The notes: generated by a model not told the origin, from the letters alone. A stretch of 63,433 nt of DNA from Thermoleophilia bacterium UBA6103 (GCA_002423545.1 DIWP01000048.1:1-63433), one strand, 5' to 3'. Positions 8,462 to 17,288 are shown, counted from the first letter of the stretch. Numbers and translations are program-made.

Positions 8462-9207
8462 CGACCCTCGCTCACAGCCGAGCGCCGACCGGCCCGCGGG
8501 CGAGCCGACCACCGTTGCGCATCGGGCTCGCGACCGTAGATCGGCACCACTCGATCACAGCCCTCGACGACGCCAGCCGCCCGGCCGTGCCAGGCCCGCA
8601 ACGCCATGGCCGCGGTCGGCGGCCCGACCAGCGGCGAGAGCGTGGCCGAGGGCGGCAGCAGATCGCGATACAGCCGCGCGCCGTCGCCGCCGATCAGCGC
8701 GCCGGGATGACGGCCGAGCAACTCGGGGATGTCGTCGGCAGCCACCACGAGCGGGCGCTGGACGTCGGCGGCAGGGCCGGCGCCGGCGCCGGTCGCAGAC
8801 GATGCCTCCAACACGGCGGCGAAGACCTCCCGCCGCTTGCCGTCCACGAGCGCCACGTACGCCGTTGCCCCGCCGAGCGGATCGCCGGACCGCAGCTCGA
8901 CGAGGAGCGACTGCAGCGACGGGACCCCCACCAGACGCGCACCGCTCACCTGTGCCAGTGCGCGCGCCGTGGCCACCCCAATCCGCAGTCCGGTGAACGT
9001 CCCGGGACCGAGACCGACGACGACCGTGCCGATGTCTTCCGGCGCCGCCCCGGCCATCGCCAGCGCCCGATGCAGATCCGGCAGCAGCCGCTGCGTGTGT
9101 GCCGGCCCGGTCGGCGCGACGACCTCCGCCAGCAGGCTCCCGTCCTCTCCGCCGACCGCCACCGAGCAGCAGACGGTCGCGGTGTCCATGGCGACCACGA
9201 GCGTCAC
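8458..9207 (-). CDS. tsaB: tRNA t6A complex scaffold TsaB
   Basis: ASKHA-fold partner of TsaD in the t6A-forming complex. The 249-aa protein starts with a family-typical VVAMDTATVCCSVAV and has GLGPGTFTGLRIGVATARAL near residues 65-84. The start is GTG, overlapping the tsaE stop as GTGA. The C-terminus (after about 225) is Arg-rich and not typical of the family. It sits between tsaE and rimI. Confidence 0.94.
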   Translation of the reverse strand: MTLVVAMDTATVCCSVAVGGEDGSLLAEVVAPTGPAHTQRLLPDLHRALAMAGAAPEDIGTVVVGLGPGTFTGLRIGVATARALAQVSGARLVGVPSLQSLLVELRSGDPLGGATAYVALVDGKRREVFAAVLEASSATGAGAGPAADVQRPLVVAADDIPELLGRHPGALIGGDGARLYRDLLPPSATLSPLVGPPTAAMALRAWHGRAAGVVEGCDRVVPIYGREPDAQRWSARPRAGRRSAVSEGR

Positions 9208-9758
9208 GGCGCCCCACCTCTCCGGCGTGCAGCGACCCGGCGCCCGTGCGCCGGCTCCAGCTCCGACTCCGGCTCGTGCCGTACGCCCTCAAGCCGCTGC
9301 TCGCGCAGCGCCTCGATCAACGCCTCTTCCATCGCGATCGACGCCCTGAGGCGGGCGACACGCTCGCCCGGAGACACGTGGTCCAGCTCCACCGCCACGT
9401 CCGGCGAGGGCAGCACACCGTACCCCGCCTCGGGCCATTCCACAAACACGATGGCGGCAGCCGAAAGGTAGTCGTCCCAGGCGAACAGATCGCTGTCCGC
9501 ACCCGGGGCCAGACGGTAGAGATCGAGGTGATGCAAGGGCGCCCCGTGCCGGTCGCGATAGCTCTGCGCGAGGGTGAACGACGGGCTCACGACCTCGTCG
9601 GCGACGCCGCGCGAGCGCATGATGTGACGGACGAGCGTCGTCTTCCCCGTCCCCAGCTCCCCGGTGAGCGTCACCAGCATCGGTGGGCTGAGCACCGCCG
9701 CCAGAGCCCGACCGAGGCGTTCGGTGGCGTCAACGGACGGAAGCTCGACCGTCAGCAT
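9204..9758 (-). CDS. tsaE: tRNA t6A ATPase TsaE
   Basis: P-loop ATPase needed for t6A formation with TsaB and TsaD. It is 184 aa, with Walker A GELGTGKTTL (33-42), the switch-like SPSFTLAQSY and an FVEWPEAG Walker B-like segment. The Arg/Glu-rich last 30 residues are an extension. The start chosen is ATG 9758; longer frames run into the uracil-DNA glycosylase gene. Its stop overlaps tsaB. Confidence 0.94.
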   Translation of the reverse strand: MLTVELPSVDATERLGRALAAVLSPPMLVTLTGELGTGKTTLVRHIMRSRGVADEVVSPSFTLAQSYRDRHGAPLHHLDLYRLAPGADSDLFAWDDYLSAAAIVFVEWPEAGYGVLPSPDVAVELDHVSPGERVARLRASIAMEEALIEALREQRLEGVRHEPESELEPAHGRRVAARRRGGAP

Positions 9759-9783
9759 GCCGGATGACGCGCGCGCCGGGTGC

Positions 9784-10650
9784 TCAGAAGAGCCCCAGCT
9801 GGTCTTCCTCGGCCGACACGGCGCCGACGGCCGTCGGCGCCCCGGCGTTCGGGAAAACGGCAGCCACCGACGCGTCCCGTCCGACCGGTCCTCCCGCGCT
9901 CGGCGGCGCCTCTGTTCTGCCCGCGCTCCGCGGCGCGCGTCCCGCCGGGTCCGCATGCCCGTCGACCGGCGGACGGGAGTCGTCTTCGCTCGCCGGGCCG
10001 GCGGCAGGTTGCGGCAGCGGCTCGGTCAGCAGCTGGGGCAGCCGGTACATGTCGGCCCGCAACGTCTCGAGCATCGCCGGCGTGTAGAGCGCCGCCGCAG
10101 GATGGAAGATCGGGTAAAGGTGGAAACGGTGACCACCGACCTCCCTGATCTGAGGCGCCCCGTGGACCTTGGTGATCCCCGACTGATCGCCCGAAAGGAG
10201 CTTGGTGGCGAAGTTGCCGAGGCTGCAGATGACGACCGGCCGGATGAGCGCGACCTGGGCCTCCAGATAGGGTCGGCAGGCCGCGATCTCGTCCGGTCGC
10301 GGGTCGCGATTACCGGGCGGCCGGCACTTGAGCACGTTGGCGATGAAGACCTGCTCCCGGGCGAAGCCGATGGAGGCAAGCAGCTCGTCGAGCGTCTTGC
10401 CGGCAGCGCCGACGAACGGGCGCCCCTGCTTGTCCTCGTGATAGCCGGGCGCCTCACCGACGAACATGAGCCGGGCGCCCGGGTCGCCCTCGCCGGAGAC
10501 TGCCTGCGTGCGTGTCTCGTGGAGCGGACAGCGCGTACACGCCCCGACCTCGCGACGCAGGGCGTCCAAGCCGGCGACGACGTCTGGCGTGGCCGCGTCG
10601 GTCACGGTCACGAGCACTGGGAGCGACGCGCGGCACGCACCTTCGCTCAC
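9784..10650 (-). CDS. Family-4-type uracil-DNA glycosylase with C-terminal clamp-like motif
   Basis: Removes uracil from DNA in base excision repair. Iron-sulfur ligands of the family 4/5 type are visible: CTRC (C38, C41), the Cys in NVLKCRPP and the Cys in AACRPYL. The active-site region reads GEAPGYHEDKQGRPFVGAAG. The catalytic core ends near residue 205. A Pro/Ala-rich linker of about 80 residues follows and ends in EEDQLGLF, which resembles the bacterial sliding-clamp pentapeptide QL(S/D)LF. The GTG start overlaps the stop of the zinc-ribbon gene upstream as GTGA. Confidence 0.9.
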   Translation of the reverse strand: MSEGACRASLPVLVTVTDAATPDVVAGLDALRREVGACTRCPLHETRTQAVSGEGDPGARLMFVGEAPGYHEDKQGRPFVGAAGKTLDELLASIGFAREQVFIANVLKCRPPGNRDPRPDEIAACRPYLEAQVALIRPVVICSLGNFATKLLSGDQSGITKVHGAPQIREVGGHRFHLYPIFHPAAALYTPAMLETLRADMYRLPQLLTEPLPQPAAGPASEDDSRPPVDGHADPAGRAPRSAGRTEAPPSAGGPVGRDASVAAVFPNAGAPTAVGAVSAEEDQLGLF

Positions 10651-10880
10651 CAGCCCGGCGCAGGCCGATGACAGGTGGCACACGAGGTACCGGCGCACGA
10701 CGAGCAGCTCCTGCCCCCCTGCCCACCCATGCCGGGTGACGAGGAATGCACGGCGAACCGCGACAGGAGTCGCTTGACCTGCGTGGAGCCGCACTGCGGA
10801 CAGGCGACCGGCACGCCGCTGCGCACCAGCTCCTCGAACGTGAACTCGCAGTCCCTGCAGGTGAACTCGTAGATGGGCAT
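10647..10880 (-). CDS. FmdB-family zinc-ribbon protein
   Basis: A 77-aa protein beginning MPIYEFTCRDCEFTFEELV, the canonical FmdB/CxxC_CXXC_SSSS zinc-ribbon start. The two CxxC knuckles are CRDC (8-11) and CPQC (27-30), and further Ser/Cys pairs lie in the tail (SCSSC, TSCATC). The family is named after a putative regulator but its function is not settled. It is translationally coupled to the uracil-DNA glycosylase, which hints at a shared role, though that is only context. Confidence 0.85.
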   Translation of the reverse strand: MPIYEFTCRDCEFTFEELVRSGVPVACPQCGSTQVKRLLSRFAVHSSSPGMGGQGGRSCSSCAGTSCATCHRPAPGW

Positions 10881-11108
10881 GGTCGAAGTGTACCACCGGC
10901 CGACGGCCAAGCCCGGCACCGGCCGTCCGCCGCTGTGGACCCCTCGCCGGATCTGTTTGACGAGCGGCTTCCCTGCCCCTAAGCTTTCCGTGCAAGGCCC
11001 CCGCTTCCAGCCGCAGGCGGGAGACGGGGTGCATCAGTTGTACCAGCGGCCATTGGCCGGCACGGTACCGCCTTCACCGGGCGGACTGCAGCCAGGGAGA
11101 GCCACGGC

Positions 11109-12035
11109 TTGCGACTGACCGAACGCGTTCATTGCATCATCGGCGCCGGACGGCTGAGCTCGGCTCTGGCGGCCGCCCTCGCGGCCGGCGGGTCGCGTCT
11201 GCTCGCCATCGGCCTGTCGCCGGACTCGCCGGCGGACCCACTGGCGACTCCGCCGCGCGTGCCGACCGGCGACGCGGTCCGCCTCGCACTGTCCGCCGGC
11301 GAGCCGCTGGTGATCTGGCTGGCCGTACCCGACGACGCCATCGCCGGCGTTGCCCGCGAGGTGGCCTCCGTGCTGCGCGCGGAGCGCCTTTCCGAGAGCG
11401 GGCAGGACCTCCTGGTGGTCCACACCAGCGGACTGCATCCGCTCGGCCTGCTCGAGCCTGCGGTCGCAGCCGGCGCCCGGACGGCCTGCCTGCACCCTCT
11501 GCAGTCCTTTGCTCCCGATCGCGACGAGGCCGCCCTGCGCGACGTCCCCGTGGCCGTCACCGCCGATGATCCGGAGACACTGGCCCTTGGTGAGCGACTG
11601 GCGACCGCGCTCGGCGGCCGGCCGTTCCCCCTGGAAGACGGCGCCAAGCCTCTCTACCACCTCGCCGCCGTGATCGCCAGCAACCTCTTCGTGGCGTTGC
11701 AGGCACAGGCCGGCGACCTCCTGCAGGCGGCCACCGGCGGCACGCTCGAGGAGGCCGTCGAGCGCCTGCGACCCCTGGTCACCACCACGCTCGCCAACGT
11801 GCACGCGCATGGTCCGGCCCACGCCCTGACGGGACCGGTCGCACGCGGCGATGTGGGCACGGTACGGACTCACCTCGATCTGCTGGCAGAACGCTCGCCG
11901 CGCTATGCGGATGCCTATCGAGCGCTCTCTCTGGAGGCGGTCGCCCTGGCGGCGCCGCGGCTCGACGATGAGACGGTCCGTGCACTCCACGGACTGCTCA
12001 CGGTGCCGCCGCAGAGACCAGAGGAGGGACGATGA
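11109..12035 (+). CDS. Rossmann-like DUF2520 oxidoreductase-fold protein
   Basis: A 308-aa protein with an N-terminal NAD(P)-type Rossmann loop (IIGAGRLSSALAAALAAGG, about 10-28) and the C-terminal all-helical DUF2520 domain (PLYHLAAVIASNLFVAL onward). The layout resembles ProC/ketopantoate reductases. It overlaps panC. DUF2520 genes next to panC are known in mycobacteria, which suggests a link to pantothenate synthesis. Whether it acts as a ketopantoate reductase is not shown. The start is TTG 11109 with an AGGGAGA ribosome site 8 nt upstream. Confidence 0.82.
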   Translation: MRLTERVHCIIGAGRLSSALAAALAAGGSRLLAIGLSPDSPADPLATPPRVPTGDAVRLALSAGEPLVIWLAVPDDAIAGVAREVASVLRAERLSESGQDLLVVHTSGLHPLGLLEPAVAAGARTACLHPLQSFAPDRDEAALRDVPVAVTADDPETLALGERLATALGGRPFPLEDGAKPLYHLAAVIASNLFVALQAQAGDLLQAATGGTLEEAVERLRPLVTTTLANVHAHGPAHALTGPVARGDVGTVRTHLDLLAERSPRYADAYRALSLEAVALAAPRLDDETVRALHGLLTVPPQRPEEGR

Positions 12036-12937
12036 TGATGACGGTACGCACTGTCGCCGAACTGCGCGCTGCGTGCGCCACACTGCCGCGTCCGCTCGCC
12101 CTGGTGCCGACCATGGGAGCCCTGCACGACGGCCATCTGGTGCTCGTGAGGGCCGCCCGTCGGCGCTGTGCCTCGATCGTCGCGTCTGTCTTCGTCAATC
12201 CGGCACAGTTCGGCCCCGGCGAGGACCTGTCTACCTATCCACGCGACGAGCGCCGCGACCTCGAGCTTCTGGGGCGCGAGGGCGTCGCGATCGCCTTCCT
12301 GCCGCCGGCGGCCGAGGTCTACCCGGAAGGCTTCCGCACATCGGTGCATGTGGATGGTCCCCTGACGGCGCTCTTCGAAGGCGCCTGCCGGCCCGGACAT
12401 TTCGACGGCGTCGCCACCGTGGTGGTCAAGCTCCTGGGCATGGTCGCCCCGGAGGCGCTGTTCCTCGGCGAGAAGGACGCCCAGCAGCTGGCGCTGATCC
12501 GCCGGGCGGTGCGCGACCTCGACCTGCCGGTCGAGGTCGTCGCCGTCCCGACCGTGCGCGAGCCCGACGGCCTGGCCTTGAGCTCGCGCAACCGCCGACT
12601 TTCCGCAGACGAACGGCGAGCGGCGCCGCGCCTCTTCGCGGCCCTGCGGGCGGGCGCGAGCGTGGCCGACGGCCTCGATAGGCCCGCCTCGGCCGACGTG
12701 ATCGTGGAGACGGTCCACGACGCCCTCGTGTCGTGTCCCGGCGGCGTCCACCTGCCGGTCGACTACATCGCCGTCGTCCACCCCGACAGCTTCGAGCCTC
12801 TGGAACGCGTCGACCGCGACGCGCTGATCATCGCCGCCGTCCATGCGGGCGACGTGCGTCTCATCGACTGCATCGGCCTCGCCGCACACCCCACTACCGC
12901 GGCCACCGGCGAGCAGCGGACCCCAGGAAGAGGATGA
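12032..12937 (+). CDS. panC: Pantothenate synthetase
   Basis: Condenses pantoate and beta-alanine using ATP in the CoA pathway. The 301-aa protein has the HIGH-like PTMGALHDGHLVLVRAAR (about 28-45), FVNPAQFGPGEDLSTYPR, FLGEKDAQQ and the KMSKS-like ALSSRNRRLS, in the right order. Three ATG codons in a row (12032, 12035, 12038) follow a GAGGAGGG site; the middle or last has the best spacing. It overlaps the DUF2520 stop. Confidence 0.97.
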   Translation: MMMTVRTVAELRAACATLPRPLALVPTMGALHDGHLVLVRAARRRCASIVASVFVNPAQFGPGEDLSTYPRDERRDLELLGREGVAIAFLPPAAEVYPEGFRTSVHVDGPLTALFEGACRPGHFDGVATVVVKLLGMVAPEALFLGEKDAQQLALIRRAVRDLDLPVEVVAVPTVREPDGLALSSRNRRLSADERRAAPRLFAALRAGASVADGLDRPASADVIVETVHDALVSCPGGVHLPVDYIAVVHPDSFEPLERVDRDALIIAAVHAGDVRLIDCIGLAAHPTTAATGEQRTPGRG

Positions 12938-12945
12938 GAGGGACG

Positions 12946-13419
12946 ATGGACACCGCCATGAAGAAGCCGACGAACGGGATGCGCATCAGCGAAGGGCTCG
13001 GGAAGGTCGCGACCGGCATGCTGGAGCTCGACACGCCCGGTAACGGCCACGTGTCCGGCATCACCGACAAGGTGGCCGATCTGCTTCGTTCCAGCGGGCT
13101 GACCGCCGGTACCGTCACGGTCTTCGTTCCCGGCGCCACCGGCGCGGTCACGACGCTCGAGTTCGAGCCCGGCGTGGTCCACGACCTGCAGTCGCTCCTG
13201 GACGCCATCATCCCGCCGGCCGCTCACTACGCGCACAATGACAACCTCGGCGACGGCAACGGCCATTCCCACGTGCGGGCCGGCCTGCTGGGCCCGAGCC
13301 TGGTCGTGCCCTTCGCCGAGGGCCGCCTGACACTCGGCCGCTATCAGGAGATCGTGTTCTGCGACTTCGACGCGCGACCGCGGTCGCGGCGGCTCGTCGT
13401 CCAGATCACCGGCGTCTGA
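12946..13419 (+). CDS. YjbQ/UPF0047-family protein
   Basis: A 157-aa single-domain protein of the YjbQ family: GHVSGITDKVADLLRSSG, TVTVFVPGATGAVTTLEFE and a histidine-rich HSHVRAGLLGPSLVVPF, ending in the QEIVFCDFDARPRSRRL strand. YjbQ homologues can show weak thiamine-phosphate synthase activity, but their main role is uncertain. It follows panC closely and precedes the HPS-RraA fusion. ATG 12946 is preferred for its ribosome site; an ATG at 12934 overlaps the panC stop. Confidence 0.85.
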   Translation: MDTAMKKPTNGMRISEGLGKVATGMLELDTPGNGHVSGITDKVADLLRSSGLTAGTVTVFVPGATGAVTTLEFEPGVVHDLQSLLDAIIPPAAHYAHNDNLGDGNGHSHVRAGLLGPSLVVPFAEGRLTLGRYQEIVFCDFDARPRSRRLVVQITGV

Positions 13420-13453
13420 ACGCCGCCCGACACAGGAAAGAAGGTCGTGACAC

Positions 13454-14779
13454 ATGAGCGCAGCGCCGGGCACCTCCCCCGATCGGCGGCCGCCGGTGAT
13501 CCTCCAGGTCGCCCTCGATTTCGTCGACCTGCCGCGCGCCGTCGCCGTCGCCGCTGAGGCGGTCACCGGCGGCGCCGACTGGATCGAGGCGGGGACGCCG
13601 CTCATCAAGAGCGAGGGTCTGCAGGCCGTCCGTCGCCTCAAGAGCGAGTTCCCCGATCGCACGATCGTCGCCGACATGAAGACGATGGACGCCGGCCGCG
13701 TCGAGGTGGAGTACGCGGCCAAGGCCGGCGCCGATGTCGTCGGCGTCCTCGGCGCCGCCTCGGACGCGACCATCGCAGAATGTGTCGAGGCGGCGCGCAG
13801 CTACGGCTGCCGGCTGATCGTCGACATGATCGAGGTCGACGACCCGGCCGGCCGCGCGCGTCGCGCTGAGGAGCTCGGCGCCGACCTGATCGGCATCCAC
13901 ACGGCGATCGACCGCCAGATGCGTGGCGAGTCGCCGTTCGACGTCGTGCGCGCCGTGGCCGATGCCGTCGACATCCCCGTCTCTGTGGCCGGCGGCGTGA
14001 ACTCTGAGACCGCCGCCGCCGCCGTGGAGGCCGGCGCCGCCGTGATCGTAGTCGGCGGCGCCATCATCAAGGCCACCGACGCCGCCGCCGCGACGGCCGC
14101 CCTGCGACGGGCGGTCGACGACTGCTGCCCGGTGCACACCGATCTCTACAAGCGGGCCGGCGAAGAGACGGTCCGCACGGTGCTCGAGCGAGTCTCCACC
14201 GCCAATGTCTCGGATGCCTGGCATCGCCATCCGACGGTGCCGGGGATCTTCGCCAGAGTCCCGGGGAGCCACGTCTGCGGGCCGGCCGTCACGGTGCGCA
14301 CGGCCCCCGGCGACTGGGCCAAGCCGGTCGAGGCCATCGACCGCTGCCGTCCCGGCGACGTGCTGGTGATCGACGCCGGCGGTGCCCTGCCGGCGGTCTG
14401 GGGCGAGCTGGCCACGCACAGCTGCCTGGTGAAGGGCGTCGCCGGCGTGGTGGTCCACGGCGCCATCCGCGACACCCCGGAGATCACCGCGCTGCGCTTC
14501 CCGGCGTTCAGCACGCATGTGACCGCCGCCGCCGGCGAGCCCAAGGGGTTCGGCGAGATCGACGTGCCGCTCAGCATCGGCGGACAGGCGATCATGCCGG
14601 GCGACTGGGTGGTCGGCGACGACGACGGCGTGATGGTGCTGCCGAAAGCTCAGACCGTCGAGCTGGCCAACCGCGCCATGGACGTGCTCGAGAAGGAGAA
14701 CCGTCTGCGCGGCGAGATCGAGGCCGGCGCGACGCTCTCCGAGGTGGCATACCTGCAGAAGTGGGAGACGGCACGCTGA
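13454..14779 (+). CDS. Fused 3-hexulose-6-phosphate synthase and RraA-like domain
   Basis: A 441-aa two-domain protein. Residues 10-215 form a TIM-barrel of the HPS/orotidine decarboxylase type: LQVALDFVDLPRA, EAGTPLIKSEG, the metal/phosphate motif VADMKTMDAGRVE, and VAGGVNSET. Residues 230-441 are an RraA-like fold of the 4-hydroxy-4-methyl-2-oxoglutarate aldolase type, with AVWGELATHSCLVKGV and GAIRDTPEI. HPS condenses formaldehyde with ribulose 5-phosphate, or runs in reverse to make pentose phosphates. The same fusion is known elsewhere, chiefly in archaea. No phosphohexuloisomerase gene is in the window. AGGAAAGAAGG sits upstream of ATG 13454. Confidence 0.88.
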   Translation: MSAAPGTSPDRRPPVILQVALDFVDLPRAVAVAAEAVTGGADWIEAGTPLIKSEGLQAVRRLKSEFPDRTIVADMKTMDAGRVEVEYAAKAGADVVGVLGAASDATIAECVEAARSYGCRLIVDMIEVDDPAGRARRAEELGADLIGIHTAIDRQMRGESPFDVVRAVADAVDIPVSVAGGVNSETAAAAVEAGAAVIVVGGAIIKATDAAAATAALRRAVDDCCPVHTDLYKRAGEETVRTVLERVSTANVSDAWHRHPTVPGIFARVPGSHVCGPAVTVRTAPGDWAKPVEAIDRCRPGDVLVIDAGGALPAVWGELATHSCLVKGVAGVVVHGAIRDTPEITALRFPAFSTHVTAAAGEPKGFGEIDVPLSIGGQAIMPGDWVVGDDDGVMVLPKAQTVELANRAMDVLEKENRLRGEIEAGATLSEVAYLQKWETAR

Positions 14780-15077
14780 GCCTCTCAGGACCTGTCCCGA
14801 CAGGGATGTGCGTTCGGGGCGTTCGTGGAGCGAGCGGGGCGGTCACGAGACGCTCTCCTCGTCGCCAAGCCACGGCAGAACCGGGGAAGGGCCGCATCCG
14901 CGACGTGTCCACGGGCCCATCCGGGCAAGCAGATCTGGAGGGATAGGTCCCCGTCCGCAGGCGCGGTCCACGGCCGGTCAAGCCGGTCCGGGGCGGCTGA
15001 GAGACCGCCCACCCAGACGGCGGGGCATCCGGCCGGCGCGGAAGCCGCCGGGCGACCGCTCGCGTGTCCCGCGGGCC
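14780..15077. other. Intergenic region between convergent genes
   Basis: No credible gene is seen in these 298 bases. They hold the 3' ends of the HPS-RraA gene and of the facing zinc-ribbon gene. A short palindrome CCTGTC-CC-GACAGG (14791-14804) just after the first stop is the only neat hairpin, and it has no T-run. Short open frames here show no recognisable protein. Confidence 0.5.
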
Positions 15078-15896
15078 TCAGGACGACGGCGGAGAAGGCG
15101 TCGGTTCCTCCGTCACGGTCGGATCCGGCGTCGGGGTCTCCGTGGGCGTCGGCGTGGGAGTCGGTGTCGGCGTAGGGGTGGGTGGCGGCGTAGGGGTGGG
15201 TGTCGGTGTGACCGTCGGCGTCGGCGTCGGCGTCGGGATCGGGGTCGATGTAGGCGTGGGGGCCTGCGTGGAGGTCGGCGACACGCTGGGCGACGGCGAC
15301 GGCTCCGGAGATCCGCCTGCGCGCGTCAGTACGACGGCCGCCGCGACGCCGGCGCCGATTATGACGATCGCCGCGATCGCGGCGATCCATATCCAGGCCC
15401 GGCGGTGACCGCCGCCGGGCGGCGACCCCCCCAGCTGTGGCGGCGCCGGTATAAGGGGCGGCGGGGGATCCGGCGGTCCCATCCGCGGAGCACGACCGGC
15501 GGCCGGCAAGGGGTCATATCCGGACGACGCAGCAGGCGGCGGGCCGTAGGCGCGCGGCCCGACGGCCGACGGCCGCCTCAAGACCTGCGTCGCCTCCTCG
15601 GGCGGCTGCACGAAGGTGTCCGCGGCCTCGACGGGACGATCCGCGAGCACGGTCTCTTCCGTCCACTCATCGAGCTCCAGATCGGGCAGCGTGTCTTCCG
15701 TGTCCTGCCCGGCGCTGCGACCGGACAGCGAGTCGTGCTCGTCCGCCGAGCGCTCAGGCACGGTCTCCTGATCCGCCGCCCGCCCGCCCGACGCCGGCGC
15801 AGCATCGGCAGCAGACTCAGGGACAGGGGCTCCGCACTGGGAGCAGAAGCGCGATCCGGCGCTCAGCGCGGCGCCGCACTGTGGGCACTCCGGCAT
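15078..15896 (-). CDS. Zinc-ribbon membrane protein with Pro/Thr repeat tail
   Basis: A 272-aa protein of unknown function. The N-terminus is a zinc ribbon (MPECPQCGA, FCSQCGA; CxxC-x12-CxxC). An acidic, proline-rich cytoplasmic linker follows, then a membrane helix at about 169-192 (WIWIAAIAAIVIIGAGVAAA). A tail of about 70 residues outside is made of Pro-Thr and Pro-Thr-Pro-Thr repeats. The repeat is visible in DNA as a near-perfect GGCGTC/GGTGTC array at about 15120-15290. It lies 12 bp after the last gene of the TasA-like cluster and may belong to that operon. Such tails often span cell walls. Confidence 0.75.
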   Translation of the reverse strand: MPECPQCGAALSAGSRFCSQCGAPVPESAADAAPASGGRAADQETVPERSADEHDSLSGRSAGQDTEDTLPDLELDEWTEETVLADRPVEAADTFVQPPEEATQVLRRPSAVGPRAYGPPPAASSGYDPLPAAGRAPRMGPPDPPPPLIPAPPQLGGSPPGGGHRRAWIWIAAIAAIVIIGAGVAAAVVLTRAGGSPEPSPSPSVSPTSTQAPTPTSTPIPTPTPTPTVTPTPTPTPPPTPTPTPTPTPTPTETPTPDPTVTEEPTPSPPSS

Positions 15897-15908
15897 GGCC
15901 GACCCCTT

Positions 15909-16625
15909 TCATCGCTGGACCGGAGACAGTCTAGCGAGCGGCGTCGGCGGTGACGAATGGACGTCGGGTGTCGCGGCGGGAAGTGCGGCCGGTCGCGGCC
16001 GCGACCAGGCCGTCCTGGTCGACGCCGCCGGCGTCCTCACCTTCACCTTGCGTGCTCGCGGCGTGGCGTACCACAAGAACCTGACGCGCACCGTGGAACC
16101 CATGGCACGCTCCGCCCTCACCGCTGCCCTCCCCTTCGCCGGCCAGCGGACGATGAAGCGGATACGGCGGTAGCGTCCCGGCTTGATGGCGCCGATCTTC
16201 CGTACCTTCATCTTCGTCAACCAGCCGTTGAAGAGCACTCGCGGGCGCTTCTTGCGCGTCACGTCCACCACTCGGAGCCAAAGCCGCGGCGCAAGCCTGG
16301 CCCCGTAGGGCCCCACGATCTGCTTCTGGATGCGCTTCTTGAGACGCAACACGACGGTCCGCCGGCTGCGGTTGCCGATGCGGACCGTTCCCGAGACCTT
16401 CTTGCCCGGCGTCAGCCTGGTGGCGCGCAGGACCGCCGTGCCACGACGACTGTTTGTGATCACGACTCGCCCCTTTGACCGCGTCTCCAGTCGCACCTGC
16501 GTCTCCGCCGCTCTGGTGCCGACCTCGGCCGCCAGGGCGACGCCCGCCCCCAGCACCAGCACGATGCCGACCGCGCACCACAGGCGCACCCAGCGGAGAT
16601 GTCGACGACGGTCGGTGCGTATCAT
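15909..16625 (-). CDS. Secreted protein of the TasA-like locus
   Basis: A 238-aa protein of unrecognised family. A signal or anchor helix (about 14-33, LWCAVGIVLVLGAGVALAAE) is followed by a very basic body rich in Arg, Lys and Val with predicted beta strands (TAVLRATRLTPGKKVSGTV, RRTVVLRLKKRIQKQ). The pattern of a short anchor followed by an Ig-like beta body matches accessory proteins of fibre operons. It starts 9 bp after the gene upstream, so the two should share a transcript. The unusually high positive charge is the main oddity. Confidence 0.65.
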   Translation of the reverse strand: MIRTDRRRHLRWVRLWCAVGIVLVLGAGVALAAEVGTRAAETQVRLETRSKGRVVITNSRRGTAVLRATRLTPGKKVSGTVRIGNRSRRTVVLRLKKRIQKQIVGPYGARLAPRLWLRVVDVTRKKRPRVLFNGWLTKMKVRKIGAIKPGRYRRIRFIVRWPAKGRAAVRAERAMGSTVRVRFLWYATPRARKVKVRTPAASTRTAWSRPRPAALPAATPDVHSSPPTPLARLSPVQR

Positions 16626-16634
16626 GGCCGGGCC

Positions 16635-17288
16635 TCAGTCCGGTCCCGGCCCGCTGCCGTTCCAGATCTTGACCGGCAGCTCGTAGCGATAATAGGTCTC
16701 CGCCATGCCGCTGTAGGTCACCACGATCTGCACGCTCGGCTCGTAGAGCGTGTCCGGCGTCAGCTTCTTGAGGCGCAGGCGCAGGTTCAGCTGATACTTC
16801 TGCCCTGCCGTCAGGTTCACCGGACTCTTGCGGTTCGTGCTGCCGACGGCCGCGAATCCGCAGCCGCTGATCGGCTGGCGCCCGCTCGCCGGATCGGCGA
16901 CGAGGTAGGCTGTGGTCGTGATCTGCGTGATCCCGGTCACCGGGAATGCGGGCACGGCCTGGATCGTCACGACGCGGTTGACCGTGATGTTGTTTGTGTC
17001 GGTGAAGCCTCCCAGGTGTACAGCGATCGTCTCGTCGAGCCCTGTCGCGGCAGGCACCGTGGGACTGCTGCCGCTCCTCGTCGCATATCCGGTCAAGCCA
17101 TCGGGATCGCTGTCCTGTGAATAGACGTGCAGCCACTCCTGGGTGCAGTCGGTGGTGGCGCGTACGCCGGTCGTTCCCGACGAGCTGAAGGTGGCGGTGG
17201 ATGAGCGCACCGCACACAGGCCTCCAAGGGTGACGCCCAGGACGAGCAGCACCACCAGCAGCGCCCGAATGCCACGGCAGACGGTCAC
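16635..17288 (-). CDS. Secreted TasA/CalY-like protein (third copy)
   Basis: A 217-aa exported protein. After the basic start (VTVCRGIRALLV) comes a hydrophobic signal helix (about 8-26), then STATFSSSGTTGVRATTD, which resembles the mature N-terminus of TasA/CalY-type proteins. The rest is Thr/Val-rich beta sequence. Its start codon GTG overlaps the stop of the SipW-like gene by 4 nt (GTGA), so its link to that processing enzyme is direct. Family assignment rests on context and the N-terminal pattern only. Confidence 0.6.
   Translation of the reverse strand: MTVCRGIRALLVVLLVLGVTLGGLCAVRSSTATFSSSGTTGVRATTDCTQEWLHVYSQDSDPDGLTGYATRSGSSPTVPAATGLDETIAVHLGGFTDTNNITVNRVVTIQAVPAFPVTGITQITTTAYLVADPASGRQPISGCGFAAVGSTNRKSPVNLTAGQKYQLNLRLRLKKLTPDTLYEPSVQIVVTYSGMAETYYRYELPVKIWNGSGPGPD

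Noticed and set aside
14780..15077. Possible tRNA or small RNA in the gap
   Set aside because: No T-loop motif or cloverleaf seen, and only one short palindrome.
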